A stretch of 8,315 bases of DNA, from contig WFQV01000488.1 in assembly GCA_015486905.1 (NCBI GenBank), positions 1 to 8,315 of the forward strand, given 5' to 3'. The position numbers and the translations under genes were made by a program. The notes under the pieces were generated by a model. The model was given only the letters and a program-made list of their open reading frames with translations. It did not search any database and was not told the DNA's origin. Positions 1 through 7,212 of the stretch are shown here, in pieces. Source of the DNA: Melioribacteraceae bacterium (GTDB taxonomy: Bacteria > Bacteroidota > Ignavibacteria > Ignavibacteriales > Melioribacteraceae). The number at the start of each line of letters is the position of its first letter. Within the stretch, counting starts at the first letter, position 1.

Positions 1-788
1 GCGTAACGGAATTGCTGAAAAAGGCAAAACGACTTACTTTACCGAAAGCCGCAACGATTCAGCAAGATTTAATTTCCGTAAAAGCCTTACGCTGGAAAAG
101 TCTGCTTGCGAAAGGAGCAAAAATATTAGGAGAAAACGAACTTGCCGACTCCGTAAATAATTGGAATGCTGAAATGAGTGTTAAAAGCATGCCTGCTGGT
201 GTCTTCACGGCTTGGTGGTATTATTTGGTTGAAGATATTTTCCAAGACGACTTGGGCAAAGATTGGCCCATCGGCAGATTCATCGCCGAAGAAGTGTTAA
301 CGGACACGGTCTCTTCTATTATCGACAATAAATTTACTAAGAACCGCAAGGAAACAATTGGAGAGATTTCCGCCGACGCACTTGACAGCGTGTTAATAAA
401 ATTTGGCAAACCCCGCTTGGGAGATATTAACGTTCACAAATTAATTCATCCTCTCGGTACGGTTGGATTGCTTAACGATTGGCTGGATTTTAACCGTGGA
501 CCTTATCCTATAGGCGGAGATAACTCCACCATTGCCGCTGATTTTAATGCATTTAATCCGAAAGAAAAAGAATTTGAAGCGGTTATTGGTCCGAGCATGA
601 GATTTTTACTGGACTGGGCTAAGCCTGACAGCTTTTTGATTATTGTAAATTTAGGAGAATCGGGAAATCCGTTTAGCCAACATTATGACGATTTTCTAAA
701 GCTAATGCAAAAAGGTAAGTATTGGACGGTCCCCTTTTCAAAAGAAGCTGTTGAAAAGAAAACCGTTTCGAAGTTTATCTTAAAATAA
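1..788 (+). CDS. Penicillin acylase family protein (peptidase S45, Ntn hydrolase), C-terminal part, 5' end outside window
   Basis: This is the last ~262 codons of a reading frame open to the window edge; the first complete codon is at 3. The family hydrolyses amide bonds of acylated substrates such as beta-lactams, acyl-homoserine lactones or N-acyl amino acids. It matures in the periplasm by autocleavage into alpha and beta chains. The fragment matches the end of the beta chain. A GGDNST segment lies near 513-530, followed by GPSMRFLLDWAKPD. The family's typical closing motif GESGNPFSQHYDD lies at 654-692, followed by a W/Y-rich end. Full-length members have roughly 700-850 residues, so about two thirds, including the nucleophilic Ser and autocleavage site, lie upstream and cannot be checked. 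A TTG at 12 could be mistaken for a start, but there is no ribosome-binding site and the homology runs through it. Substrate unknown. The gene ends 117 bp before the TPR gene. The family call is secure. Confidence 0.85.
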   Translation, partial: VTELLKKAKRLTLPKAATIQQDLISVKALRWKSLLAKGAKILGENELADSVNNWNAEMSVKSMPAGVFTAWWYYLVEDIFQDDLGKDWPIGRFIAEEVLTDTVSSIIDNKFTKNRKETIGEISADALDSVLIKFGKPRLGDINVHKLIHPLGTVGLLNDWLDFNRGPYPIGGDNSTIAADFNAFNPKEKEFEAVIGPSMRFLLDWAKPDSFLIIVNLGESGNPFSQHYDDFLKLMQKGKYWTVPFSKEAVEKKTVSKFILK

Positions 789-905
789 TGGCGATTAAAT
801 AATGCTTTTATTAGAAATTTTTATTAAATTAAATTTAAATTTAAATAATCTCGTTAATTTATTAGATATTAAGAAATTATACAATACTTTGATAATTCTT
901 AAAAT
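789..905 (+). promoter_or_regulatory. AT-rich spacer, possible promoter for the TPR-barrel operon
   Basis: This 117-bp spacer is almost pure A/T and includes a perfect 14-bp palindrome ATTTAAATTTAAAT at 833-846. A TACAAT hexamer at 880-885 is a 5/6 match to a -10 box, but no acceptable -35 box sits 16-19 bp upstream. No Shine-Dalgarno sequence precedes the ATG at 906. The spacer could carry the operon promoter. The hexamer alone is weak evidence in such A/T-rich DNA. Confidence 0.2.
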
Positions 906-3770
906 ATGAAAAAACTTAAAATACTTTTTGCGGCAGGGTTACTTTTATTTACATTTGGGAAAAATCCTTTTTACGCTCAGGAAAATGCCGACGCATTAAA
1001 ACAAGCCGCTCTTTCTCACATGAAAGCAGGGAGATACGGTGAAGCTATTAATTTGCTTAATAAATACATCTCAGCCCGTCCGAGAATTGCAGAGGGTTAC
1101 AACCTGCGCGGACTCTGTTACGAAGCTCGTTCACAATACAAAAACGCTGTTATTGATTACAGGCGTGCAAGAAAATTAGAGCCCAAAAATCAAGAGGTGT
1201 TGAAAAATCTTGCGAGAGTTACGGCAGTTTGGTACAAGATTCTTAAGAAAAACATTGTCGGTTACAAAAGAGACATTAAAATAAACCCGGGAAATCCTTA
1301 CAGCTATTTGCAAATTGGCAAGGCTTACCGCTGGATGGAGGAGTGGGAGTTAGCTGAAGAATGGTACGATAAATATTTAAAATTAAACCCTAACGCCTCA
1401 CCCGATGAAATTATTCGCTATAGCGAAATCCTTGCAGCTAATAAACATATTAAAAAAGGACAGATAATTTTAAAGAAGTGGGTTGACAAGTATCCTTCCG
1501 ATTGGAGGCTTTGGAGCCGATACGGTTATTTTAGTCTTTGGCTTGGGAAATACAAAATAGCAAAAAAAGCGTTCGAGCGTGCCCTTAGTTTTAAGCCTTT
1601 CTTCCAGGAAGCAAGGGATGGGCTGGACATTGCCAACAAACATGCTTACGTAACGGAATTGGGACCTACTAATGTGAAGGAATATCCTATTGACAGATAT
1701 TACCGAATTTTACGTAAAAACCCTAATAACGATGAAGTAAGATTTAAACTTGTCGATGAACTAATTAAAGCAAAGCGGATTGAGGAAGCTTACCAACAAC
1801 TGCTTATCTTAGGCACAAAATACGAAAATGACCCCCGCTACAAAAAGAAGTGGAACTACGTTGTAAATTACAGAAATAAAGTTTACTCAGAAAAAATCAC
1901 TACTTTCAAAGCTAAATTTGATAAAAATCCCAAGGATAAAAAAGCCGCTTACAACCTTGCCAAATATTACACTTACAAAGAACAGTACGATTCGGCCGTG
2001 GCGGTTTACGAACATTATTTAAATGAAGTACCGGATGAAAAAGACCCACAGTTTTTGTTTGACTATGCCCGCGCCGCTTCCTGGAACAGAGAGTTTGATA
2101 AGGCAATTAAAATAATGGATAAACTTTTGGAAGAATATCCTGATAATCTTGATTATCAGCTCTTCCGTGCTCAGCTCTCTATCTGGACAAATCAAACTTT
2201 GGACGTTGCAAACAAATACCTAACAAATGTTCTGAAAAAAAGACCGGATAATGTTGATGCCTTAATTGCTATGGGCTCGTATTTGTTGATTAAAAGGGAT
2301 TTTGACGGGGCAAAGAAAATGGCGGACAGAGCGGAAAAAATAAATGCTTCGGACCCCGAGATTGAAAAACTTCGCTCCAATATCGAATTTCAGGAAATGC
2401 GCGCGAAGGAAGAAAAACTTTACGAAATATTGGAGCAAGGCAGACAGCTTGCAATGAAAGATAGCTGCGAAGAGGCTCTGCCGTATTACCGGGAATATTT
2501 GTCCAAAGCCGAACCGAACGATTTAATCCTTAAGGAATACGGCGATGTGGAATTTTGTGCCAAGGATTATGAAGGAGCTAAGGAATCTTACGAGAAAGTC
2601 CTTTCCCACGGCTATATGTACGAAGCCGCTTTGCAGCATGCTAAACTTACTTATGAAATGGGGGATTCTATCGAGGCACTTAAAGAATTTAAAGAATTAA
2701 CTAAGCGTGAACCGGACGAATTCGACCCGATACTTTATCTCGCTGACACTTACGCTAAAGTTGACAAACCAGATTCCGCACGGATGATTTACAATACGTT
2801 GCTTAACAAATGGGATTTGGATTCAACCGAAGTTTCAATGGTTAAGATGAGGTTGGGCTGGCTGCCTGTTACAGGGCTGGAAGGATTCCTTGAAACTTTC
2901 CCGAGTAGTATCGGATTTTCCCCTGCCGCTTCTTATTACGGAGATAATCTCGGCTTTAGATTCTACCGTGCCGGTGGTAGGCTCGATATGGGACTCATAT
3001 CTTATTTTTCAGTCGGAGTTTCTTTTACCAAAACTTTCGTAATGCAAACGGACGTTAATCACAATATTTTAAATAGGCGGGATTTTACTTCATTTAAAGG
3101 GCATCTTTTTGTTAATGTTCATAACATTTTCTCTGCCGGTGTGGGCTACGGCTCGAATAATTCCGGTTTTAATAACGTGGGAACCGAATTAGAGGCTTTT
3201 GCTCGTTACGAAAAGAAAGATACTTTCTCGGTCGTTACAAATTACACAAAATCCGATGCCGATTTAATTCTTTATTCACCTAACCTAATAGATGTTCGCT
3301 TGATGGCGTCCCTTTTGCACATTGGAGGTTATTACAGGTTCAAATCCACTCTTACGTTTTCCGGATATTACAATTACATTAATGTCTCAGACGGCAATGC
3401 CGGAAATAACATCCAATTGCGTGTGGGAAAGGAATTTTACCCCGACTTAATGTTGGGTTACGAGTACTATTACGCAAACTTTAGATTTGAAGACCCTCAT
3501 TACTATACTCCTATTGCCTTTGTGTCCCATAGTTTGTGGGGAGAATATTTTGTTATTAAAAATGATAAGATGAAGCTTAAAACCAGCGCTAAGGTCGGTT
3601 ACGTGCCTTCTAATAAATTTATTCTGCTCGAAGCAAAAGCCGAATTTAGTTACAAAATAACGAAAAAATTGTCTATTGCCGCGGCTGTTTCAATGGGCAG
3701 CACAACCCGCGAAAACGAAAGTTACAAATATAATGCCGCAGAGTTCTCAGCGTATTGGTCAATTTATTAA
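906..3770 (+). CDS. TPR-repeat outer-membrane beta-barrel protein (BcsC/PelB/YaiO-like architecture)
   Basis: A 954-residue exported protein. Residues 1-24 form a signal peptide (basic MKKLK, hydrophobic core, likely cleavage FYA|QEN). From about residue 29 to 638 run roughly twelve TPR-like helix pairs. Clear ones are near 29-62, 63-96, 131-164, 199-232, 345-378, 449-482, 504-537, 572-604 and 605-638, with typical A/Y/G spacing and a proline closing many units. From about residue 665 (DNA ~2898) the sequence switches to alternating aromatic/polar beta-strands ending in a terminal aromatic (AYWSIY), as in outer-membrane barrels. A YYTP motif near 866-869 resembles the Y-S/T-P motif seen in barrels of TPR exporters. 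A periplasmic TPR scaffold fused to a barrel is the layout of exopolysaccharide secretion porins. Secretion of a glycan is therefore a reasonable inference, but no synthase gene is adjacent. It has no Shine-Dalgarno. Fold confidence is high; function confidence is low. Confidence 0.85.
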   Translation: MKKLKILFAAGLLLFTFGKNPFYAQENADALKQAALSHMKAGRYGEAINLLNKYISARPRIAEGYNLRGLCYEARSQYKNAVIDYRRARKLEPKNQEVLKNLARVTAVWYKILKKNIVGYKRDIKINPGNPYSYLQIGKAYRWMEEWELAEEWYDKYLKLNPNASPDEIIRYSEILAANKHIKKGQIILKKWVDKYPSDWRLWSRYGYFSLWLGKYKIAKKAFERALSFKPFFQEARDGLDIANKHAYVTELGPTNVKEYPIDRYYRILRKNPNNDEVRFKLVDELIKAKRIEEAYQQLLILGTKYENDPRYKKKWNYVVNYRNKVYSEKITTFKAKFDKNPKDKKAAYNLAKYYTYKEQYDSAVAVYEHYLNEVPDEKDPQFLFDYARAASWNREFDKAIKIMDKLLEEYPDNLDYQLFRAQLSIWTNQTLDVANKYLTNVLKKRPDNVDALIAMGSYLLIKRDFDGAKKMADRAEKINASDPEIEKLRSNIEFQEMRAKEEKLYEILEQGRQLAMKDSCEEALPYYREYLSKAEPNDLILKEYGDVEFCAKDYEGAKESYEKVLSHGYMYEAALQHAKLTYEMGDSIEALKEFKELTKREPDEFDPILYLADTYAKVDKPDSARMIYNTLLNKWDLDSTEVSMVKMRLGWLPVTGLEGFLETFPSSIGFSPAASYYGDNLGFRFYRAGGRLDMGLISYFSVGVSFTKTFVMQTDVNHNILNRRDFTSFKGHLFVNVHNIFSAGVGYGSNNSGFNNVGTELEAFARYEKKDTFSVVTNYTKSDADLILYSPNLIDVRLMASLLHIGGYYRFKSTLTFSGYYNYINVSDGNAGNNIQLRVGKEFYPDLMLGYEYYYANFRFEDPHYYTPIAFVSHSLWGEYFVIKNDKMKLKTSAKVGYVPSNKFILLEAKAEFSYKITKKLSIAAAVSMGSTTRENESYKYNAAEFSAYWSIY

Positions 3771-3785
3771 CATTTAATTTTAAAA

Positions 3786-4157
3786 ATGATTGAAATAAAC
3801 ATTACAACAAAAGAAGCGGTAATGTATTTGACCGCAAGGATTTCCGAGGAGAGGCGTTTGCGCGCCAAAGCAGGCTTGATTCCCTCGGATACAAAACTTA
3901 CTCAATTAACCTACAATGAAATTTTACCTCTTGCCGAAGCTGCCGCTTTTGACCTCGTTTTTTTACTTCCTACGGATGTGTTCGTTGAGGAGAGCAATCT
4001 AACCGAAATAATTACCAAGGCATTTAACGAATTGACTAAAATATACGGACACAAAGAATTCCTCTCTTTTTCAGTTGAAAATGCAAACAACCTTATTAAA
4101 CCGATTAAGAAAATTATTGCGGAATCAAAATTCGAAGATAATTACAAACGGAATTAA
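3786..4157 (+). CDS. Hypothetical protein, 123 aa, cotranscribed with the TPR-barrel gene
   Basis: Not recognised. It is a small soluble protein with no signal peptide and no membrane segment. A basic stretch (EERRLRAKAG, about residues 21-30) follows a short N-terminal beta/alpha start. The middle is hydrophobic and helical (LPLAEAAAFDLVFLLP, about 47-62). The lysine-rich C-terminus ends in NYKRN. It has no cysteine and no catalytic signature I can name. The ATG lies only 15 bp behind the stop of the TPR-barrel gene on the same strand, so the two are probably one transcript, and a cytoplasmic accessory role to that envelope protein is possible. There is no Shine-Dalgarno before the start, as for the neighbour. 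The codon use and intact frame look like a real gene. A weak hairpin (ATTAAA 4153-4158 with TTTAAT 4175-4180) overlaps its stop, without a T-run. Confidence 0.7.
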   Translation: MIEINITTKEAVMYLTARISEERRLRAKAGLIPSDTKLTQLTYNEILPLAEAAAFDLVFLLPTDVFVEESNLTEIITKAFNELTKIYGHKEFLSFSVENANNLIKPIKKIIAESKFEDNYKRN

Positions 4158-4183
4158 ATGCGTACGGATGTTCGTTTAATGAA

Positions 4184-4214
4184 TTGACTGTTCTTTAATT
4201 ATTTGTGCTATTTT
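4184..4214 (+). promoter_or_regulatory. Candidate sigma70-type promoter for the GMC oxidoreductase
   Basis: TTGACT at 4184-4189 differs by one base from the -35 consensus. After 19 bp comes TATTTT at 4209-4214, a 4/6 match to the -10 box. The spacing is longer than the 17 bp optimum, and the surrounding DNA is A/T-rich, so a chance match is possible. It would place transcription start about 10-15 bp before the gene and make the oxidoreductase a separate unit from the TPR operon. Confidence 0.3.
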
Positions 4215-4236
4215 TTAATTAAATTACTTTTTGAAG

Positions 4237-5829
4237 ATGAATACTTTTGATTACGATTTTATTGTTATCGGCAGCGGCTTCGGCGGTTCGGTCTCGGCTC
4301 TCAGACTTGCGGAAAAGGGGTACAAGGTTTTGGTAATTGAAAAAGGCAAGCGCTTTTCTTCGAATGATTTCGCAAAGACAAATTGGAATTTAAAACGGTG
4401 GCTTTGGCTTCCGCTGCTTAGGTTTTGGGGTATATTTAAAATTACATTCTTTAAGCACGTTGCCATCCTGTCCGGTGTGGGTGTTGGCGGAGGCTCTCTC
4501 GTTTATGCCAACACGCTCCCCATTCCAAAGGATGATTTTTTTAGCAATCCCTCATGGTCTCACTTGACGGACTGGAAAACCGAACTGATGCCTTTCTACG
4601 AAACATCAGAGAAAATGTTAGGCGCAGTAAAAAATCCCAGATTTGACTTGGGCGATAAAATACTTCAATCGATTGCACGGGATTTTAATAAAGAAGAAGA
4701 ATTCGAAACTACAAAGGTTGCCGTCTATTTCGGCGAGCCGGGTAAAACCGTACCGGATCCCTATTTCGGCGGCGAGGGACCGGATAGAACAGGATGCAAC
4801 TTTTGCGGAGCTTGCATGGTAGGATGCCGTTACAACTCGAAGAATACATTGGACAAAAATTACTTGTATTTTGCAGAAAAGTTGGGGGCTAAAATTCTTG
4901 CCGAGAAAGAAGTTATTTCCGTTATTCCGCTTGATAAAGCTAACGGTAGTTCGGGTTACGAAGTTGTGTGGAAAGAATCCACTAAAATATTCCCTCGGAA
5001 AGGAAGCATTAGAACAAAAGGCGTTGTTTTTGCCGGGGGTGTGCTTGGTACTTTACCTTTACTGTTAAAATTAAAAGAGACAACCCTTCCGAATCTTTCC
5101 GACAAATTGGGGAAAAATGTCAGAACAAATTCCGAAAGTCTTTTGGGTGTTACCGCACCGGGGAAAGACAAAGTTTTTTCGGAAGGAGTGGCTATCAGTT
5201 CCATCTTCCACGTTGACGAGCACAGCCACGTAGAACCGGTACGTTATCCTTCAGGCTCGGGCTTTTGGCGGCTTTTGGTTTATCCATTAGTGGAAGGCAA
5301 CAACGTTTTCGTCCGTTTGGCGAAAACATTATTTAAAATGATTCGCCATCCGGTTCAAAGCAGTAAACTTTATTTGGTAAAAGATTGGGCGAAACACACT
5401 CAAATACTGCTCTTTATGCAGACAATTGATTCAACGTTGTCTTTTAAAAAAGGTAAAATTAGAAAAATGAAAACGAGTCTTTCCACAGGCAAAGCACCAA
5501 CTGCATTTATGCCCGAAGCAAGAGACTTGGCAAGGAGATTTGCAGAAAAAGCTGACGGTACGCCGGGCGCACTTCTGACCGAGACACTGCTTGGTATTCC
5601 TACAACCGCTCATATTTTGGGAGGCTGCGTAATGGGTAAGGATGCCGGAGAGGGTGTAATAGATAAAAATAATCGCATTTTTAATTACGAAAATATGTTT
5701 ATTTGTGACGGTTCAATGATTTCCGCAAATCCAGGAGTTAATCCTTCACTTACAATTACTGCTCTTACCGAAAGGGCAATGAGTAAAATCTCACCTAAGG
5801 CGGATAAGGTGTCAGCGGCCGAGCGCTAA
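4237..5829 (+). CDS. GMC family FAD-dependent oxidoreductase, cholesterol-oxidase-like, with a four-cysteine cluster
   Basis: A 530-residue flavoprotein. The N-terminal FAD-binding Rossmann motif IGSGFGG lies at residues 11-17, and a second flavin-contact segment GVGVGGGSLVYAN is at about 80-92. Residues 187-197 carry C-x2-C-x2-C-x3-C inside GCNFCGACMVGCRYNSKNT, a segment shared by a bacterial GMC subgroup. The C-terminal GMC domain has the His motif TAHILGGC (His 459) and NPGVNPSLTI (Asn 502). These fit the His/Asn active-site pair of cholesterol oxidase rather than the His/His pair of choline or glucose oxidases. It likely oxidises an alcohol on a hydrophobic, perhaps sterol- or terpenoid-like, substrate; the true substrate is unknown. 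There is no signal peptide, so it is cytoplasmic or membrane-peripheral. The ATG at 4237 is preferred to the in-frame TTG at 4231, as ATG is the commoner start and Rossmann proteins usually begin just before the first strand. There is no Shine-Dalgarno. Confidence 0.85.
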   Translation: MNTFDYDFIVIGSGFGGSVSALRLAEKGYKVLVIEKGKRFSSNDFAKTNWNLKRWLWLPLLRFWGIFKITFFKHVAILSGVGVGGGSLVYANTLPIPKDDFFSNPSWSHLTDWKTELMPFYETSEKMLGAVKNPRFDLGDKILQSIARDFNKEEEFETTKVAVYFGEPGKTVPDPYFGGEGPDRTGCNFCGACMVGCRYNSKNTLDKNYLYFAEKLGAKILAEKEVISVIPLDKANGSSGYEVVWKESTKIFPRKGSIRTKGVVFAGGVLGTLPLLLKLKETTLPNLSDKLGKNVRTNSESLLGVTAPGKDKVFSEGVAISSIFHVDEHSHVEPVRYPSGSGFWRLLVYPLVEGNNVFVRLAKTLFKMIRHPVQSSKLYLVKDWAKHTQILLFMQTIDSTLSFKKGKIRKMKTSLSTGKAPTAFMPEARDLARRFAEKADGTPGALLTETLLGIPTTAHILGGCVMGKDAGEGVIDKNNRIFNYENMFICDGSMISANPGVNPSLTITALTERAMSKISPKADKVSAAER

Positions 5830-5893
5830 TCGTTAATAAATTATTCAGCTATTGCAAATTCGCGCGGCTATCGAACAACACCCCATCTCAATC

Positions 5894-5934
5894 CATTCAA
5901 AATTCAACATTCAAAATTCAAAATTTAACATTCA
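5894..5934. repeat. CATTCAAAATTCAA tandem repeat
   Basis: Two perfect 14-bp copies of CATTCAAAATTCAA lie head to tail at 5894-5907 and 5908-5921. A decayed third unit ending in CATTCA reaches 5934. Arrays of this kind are, from general knowledge, common between genes in Ignavibacteria, Bacteroidota and some Cyanobacteria. No function is known. The array marks the switch from dense genes to repeat-rich DNA. Confidence 0.75.
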
Positions 5935-6045
5935 TCCAACCATCCAACTTGTCACGCAGTAGTCCCACAAATGCGGGATGCATAACGCAGAATGCAGGAC
6001 GAAGGCGGACCGTCCATTCATCCAAAAAACCAAAAATTAGTTTCT
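5935..6045. other. GC-richer non-coding stretch after the tandem array
   Basis: This stretch holds no credible gene. It is clearly richer in G/C than its A/T-rich flanks and contains short imperfect palindromes: GTCCC 5962-5966 with GGGAT 5975-5979, and GGAC 5997-6000 with GTCC 6012-6015. The repeated words ACGCAG/AATGC suggest the remnant of a dispersed intergenic repeat. Confidence 0.3.
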
Positions 6046-6051
6046 GTTCAC

Positions 6052-6080
6052 TTGACAAAAAATAAAAAATTTAATAAATT
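6052..6080 (+). promoter_or_regulatory. Near-consensus sigma70 promoter
   Basis: A perfect -35 box TTGACA (6052-6057) is followed by exactly 17 bp and a -10 box TAAATT (6075-6080, 4/6). Transcription would begin near 6087 and run toward the lipoprotein gene at 6397, giving a leader of about 310 nt. A second TTGACA at 6288-6293 is followed after 18 bp only by the poor TATTCG, so the upstream pair is the better candidate. Confidence 0.5.
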
Positions 6081-6086
6081 AATTTC

Positions 6087-6384
6087 GTTAAACAGAGTTT
6101 ATTATTGGGCAAAACATCTTTAAAATATTTTCAAACAAAAATCTCACTGATGAGGGTGAAGAATTGTTTCCTTATTTCTTCTTCCGGTTTATTTCACATT
6201 TGTCAATTTAGAAATAGATGATAAGAAATAGTTAGATATTGAAATACATTATTAACTAGAAATATTTTGATTTCGTTAGATGTATGATTGACAAAGAATA
6301 CAATACTAAAATATTCGGATATATAACAAACAGTAAGCGACAAATTGTTGTGGCATAAAGTTATTCACTAATTCTTAAATTAAC
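6087..6384 (+). other. Long putative 5' leader of the lipoprotein mRNA
   Basis: About 300 bp without a credible gene between the candidate promoter and the ribosome-binding site at 6385. It is A/T-rich. The only clear pairing I see is a small imperfect hairpin at 6337-6354 (ACAA with TTGT, closed by GC pairs). A CTGATGAG...GAA string at 6146-6163 does not form a ribozyme. I recognise no known riboswitch class. If the transcript starts near the second TTGACA instead, the leader shrinks to roughly 70 nt. Confidence 0.3.
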
Positions 6385-6391
6385 AAAGGAG
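6385..6391 (+). promoter_or_regulatory. Shine-Dalgarno sequence of the PEGA lipoprotein
   Basis: AAAGGAG lies 5 nt before the ATG at 6397 and fixes that start. The large genes to the left have no such sequence. Confidence 0.75.
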
Positions 6392-6396
6392 TAGTT

Positions 6397-6789
6397 ATGA
6401 AACGGTTTTACAAAATCGGTTTCCTTTTCGCTTTTATCTTAGTTTTATCCTTGATGTTTAGTAGTTGTGCTACTATATTTAAAGGTTCTACAGATGGAGT
6501 AAATTTTTCATCTGATCCAAATGGTGCAAAAGTTTATGTTAACGGAGATTTAATGGGTACTACACCATTTGCGTTGGAACTAAAATCAAATAAAACTTAT
6601 ACCATTCAATTTAAAAAGGATGGGTTTCAAACGAAAAGTGTTGTCCTAAATAATTCAGTTGGCGGTGGTTGGATTGTTCTTGATGTTCTTGGCGGATTAT
6701 TACCGGTTGTAATTGATGCGGCGACTGGAAATTGGTACGAATTAGATCAAGATCACGTCAATGCTGTTTTGGAACAACAACAAAAATAG
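6397..6789 (+). CDS. PEGA-domain lipoprotein
   Basis: A 130-residue lipoprotein. Residues 1-23 are a basic then hydrophobic signal sequence ending FSS|C. Cys 24 is the likely lipidated residue; Phe at -3 is loose for a lipobox but tolerated in this group. From about residue 35 to 85 follows a PEGA domain, with SDPNGAKVYVNG, then GTTPFALEL and a Lys/Phe-rich strand ending before NNSVGGG. PEGA domains are small surface or periplasmic beta modules of unclear function. The C-terminal third (GGGWIVLDVLGGLLPVVID, about 89-107) is hydrophobic and Gly-rich and could lie against the membrane; the ATGNWYEL segment follows. This layout of CATIFKGS start, PEGA domain and GGGWIVLDV end looks like a widespread small lipoprotein family. 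It is the only intact protein with homology support in the right-hand 2.5 kb. A stalk or anchor role in the envelope is inferred. Confidence 0.85.
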   Translation: MKRFYKIGFLFAFILVLSLMFSSCATIFKGSTDGVNFSSDPNGAKVYVNGDLMGTTPFALELKSNKTYTIQFKKDGFQTKSVVLNNSVGGGWIVLDVLGGLLPVVIDAATGNWYELDQDHVNAVLEQQQK

Positions 6790-6836
6790 AATGATATTTT
6801 ATTGACTTTTTTCAAGGAATAGCTTATAACTTTATA

Positions 6837-6886
6837 TTTTAGCAAAAAGCCGAATATTTCGGTAAAGCTAAAAATAACCATTTTTT
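6837..6886 (+). terminator. Two-part hairpin behind the lipoprotein, possible terminator
   Basis: TTTTAGC (6837-6843) pairs with GCTAAAA (6867-6873). Inside it CCGAA (6850-6854) pairs with TTCGG (6858-6862) around a TAT loop. A T-run (6881-6886) follows after a short gap, so it is not a textbook intrinsic terminator, but the position 48 bp behind the stop fits one. The same 5' arm can also pair further downstream, at 6914-6923. Confidence 0.45.
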
Positions 6887-6923
6887 AAATTTTAAAATAT
6901 TTAGGGCTTTATCTTTTGCTAAA
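6838..6923. repeat. 10-bp inverted repeat competing with the terminator hairpin
   Basis: TTTAGCAAAA (6838-6847) is the exact reverse complement of TTTTGCTAAA (6914-6923). The adjoining AGCC (6848-6851) can continue the pairing with GGCT (6905-6908) across a 5-nt bulge. This fold excludes the shorter TTTTAGC/GCTAAAA hairpin because both use the same left arm. Confidence 0.55.
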
Positions 6924-7212
6924 TTTGCATAATGCTAACAACCGTAATATGTAAAACTTGTTTGTAATTTTATATATTTGTAGTATCAAATGAAAAAGAG
7001 TCATTCATATTAGTGTGTTTTTTAATTTTTATTAAATTTATTTTATGTTCATTTTGATATGATAAGTCATTTGTTTTTTTTAAAGCGTGCAACCAGATTT
7101 TCCACTATACCGCGAAAACTGTGTGGGTTTTGTGGTGTTTTTAAATTTTCTGTGTCCTTTCTGAATTTTAATTTAACAGTATTGCAGTAAGATAAATTTT
7201 AAATAATTTTTT
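6924..7212. other. A/T-rich intergenic DNA without genes
   Basis: I see no credible gene here. At 6932-6941 stands TGCTAACAAC, resembling the left end of some integron attC sites. At 6973-6980 TATATTTG matches the Bacteroidota -7 box but lacks a -33 box at proper distance. The stretch at about 7110-7165 is rich in repeated TGTG words (GTGTGGGTTTTGTGGTG) and looks like a decayed dispersed intergenic repeat. None of these is secure. Confidence 0.3.

Noticed and set aside
221..409. 62-codon - strand frame inside the penicillin acylase gene
   Set aside because: It is a shadow of the convincing + strand gene, with no family resemblance of its own.
4231..4236. TTG at 4231 as start of the GMC oxidoreductase
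   Set aside because: It adds only two codons, has no ribosome-binding site, and ATG at 4237 is the commoner start and fits the usual N-terminus of the family.
4956..5613. - strand frames of 60-82 codons inside the GMC gene
   Set aside because: They are shadows of a well-supported gene, without ribosome-binding sites or recognisable domains.
6146..6164. CTGATGAG...GAA resembling a hammerhead ribozyme core
   Set aside because: The bases between CTGATGA and GAA cannot form stem II, and no flanking stems I or III are seen.
6150..6221. 23-codon frame in the leader of the lipoprotein as a leader peptide
   Set aside because: It has no ribosome-binding site, no attenuator follows it, and frames of this length arise by chance.
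6973..6980. TATATTTG as a Bacteroidota-type -7 promoter box
   Set aside because: No TTG box lies 17-23 bp upstream and no gene follows within 300 bp.
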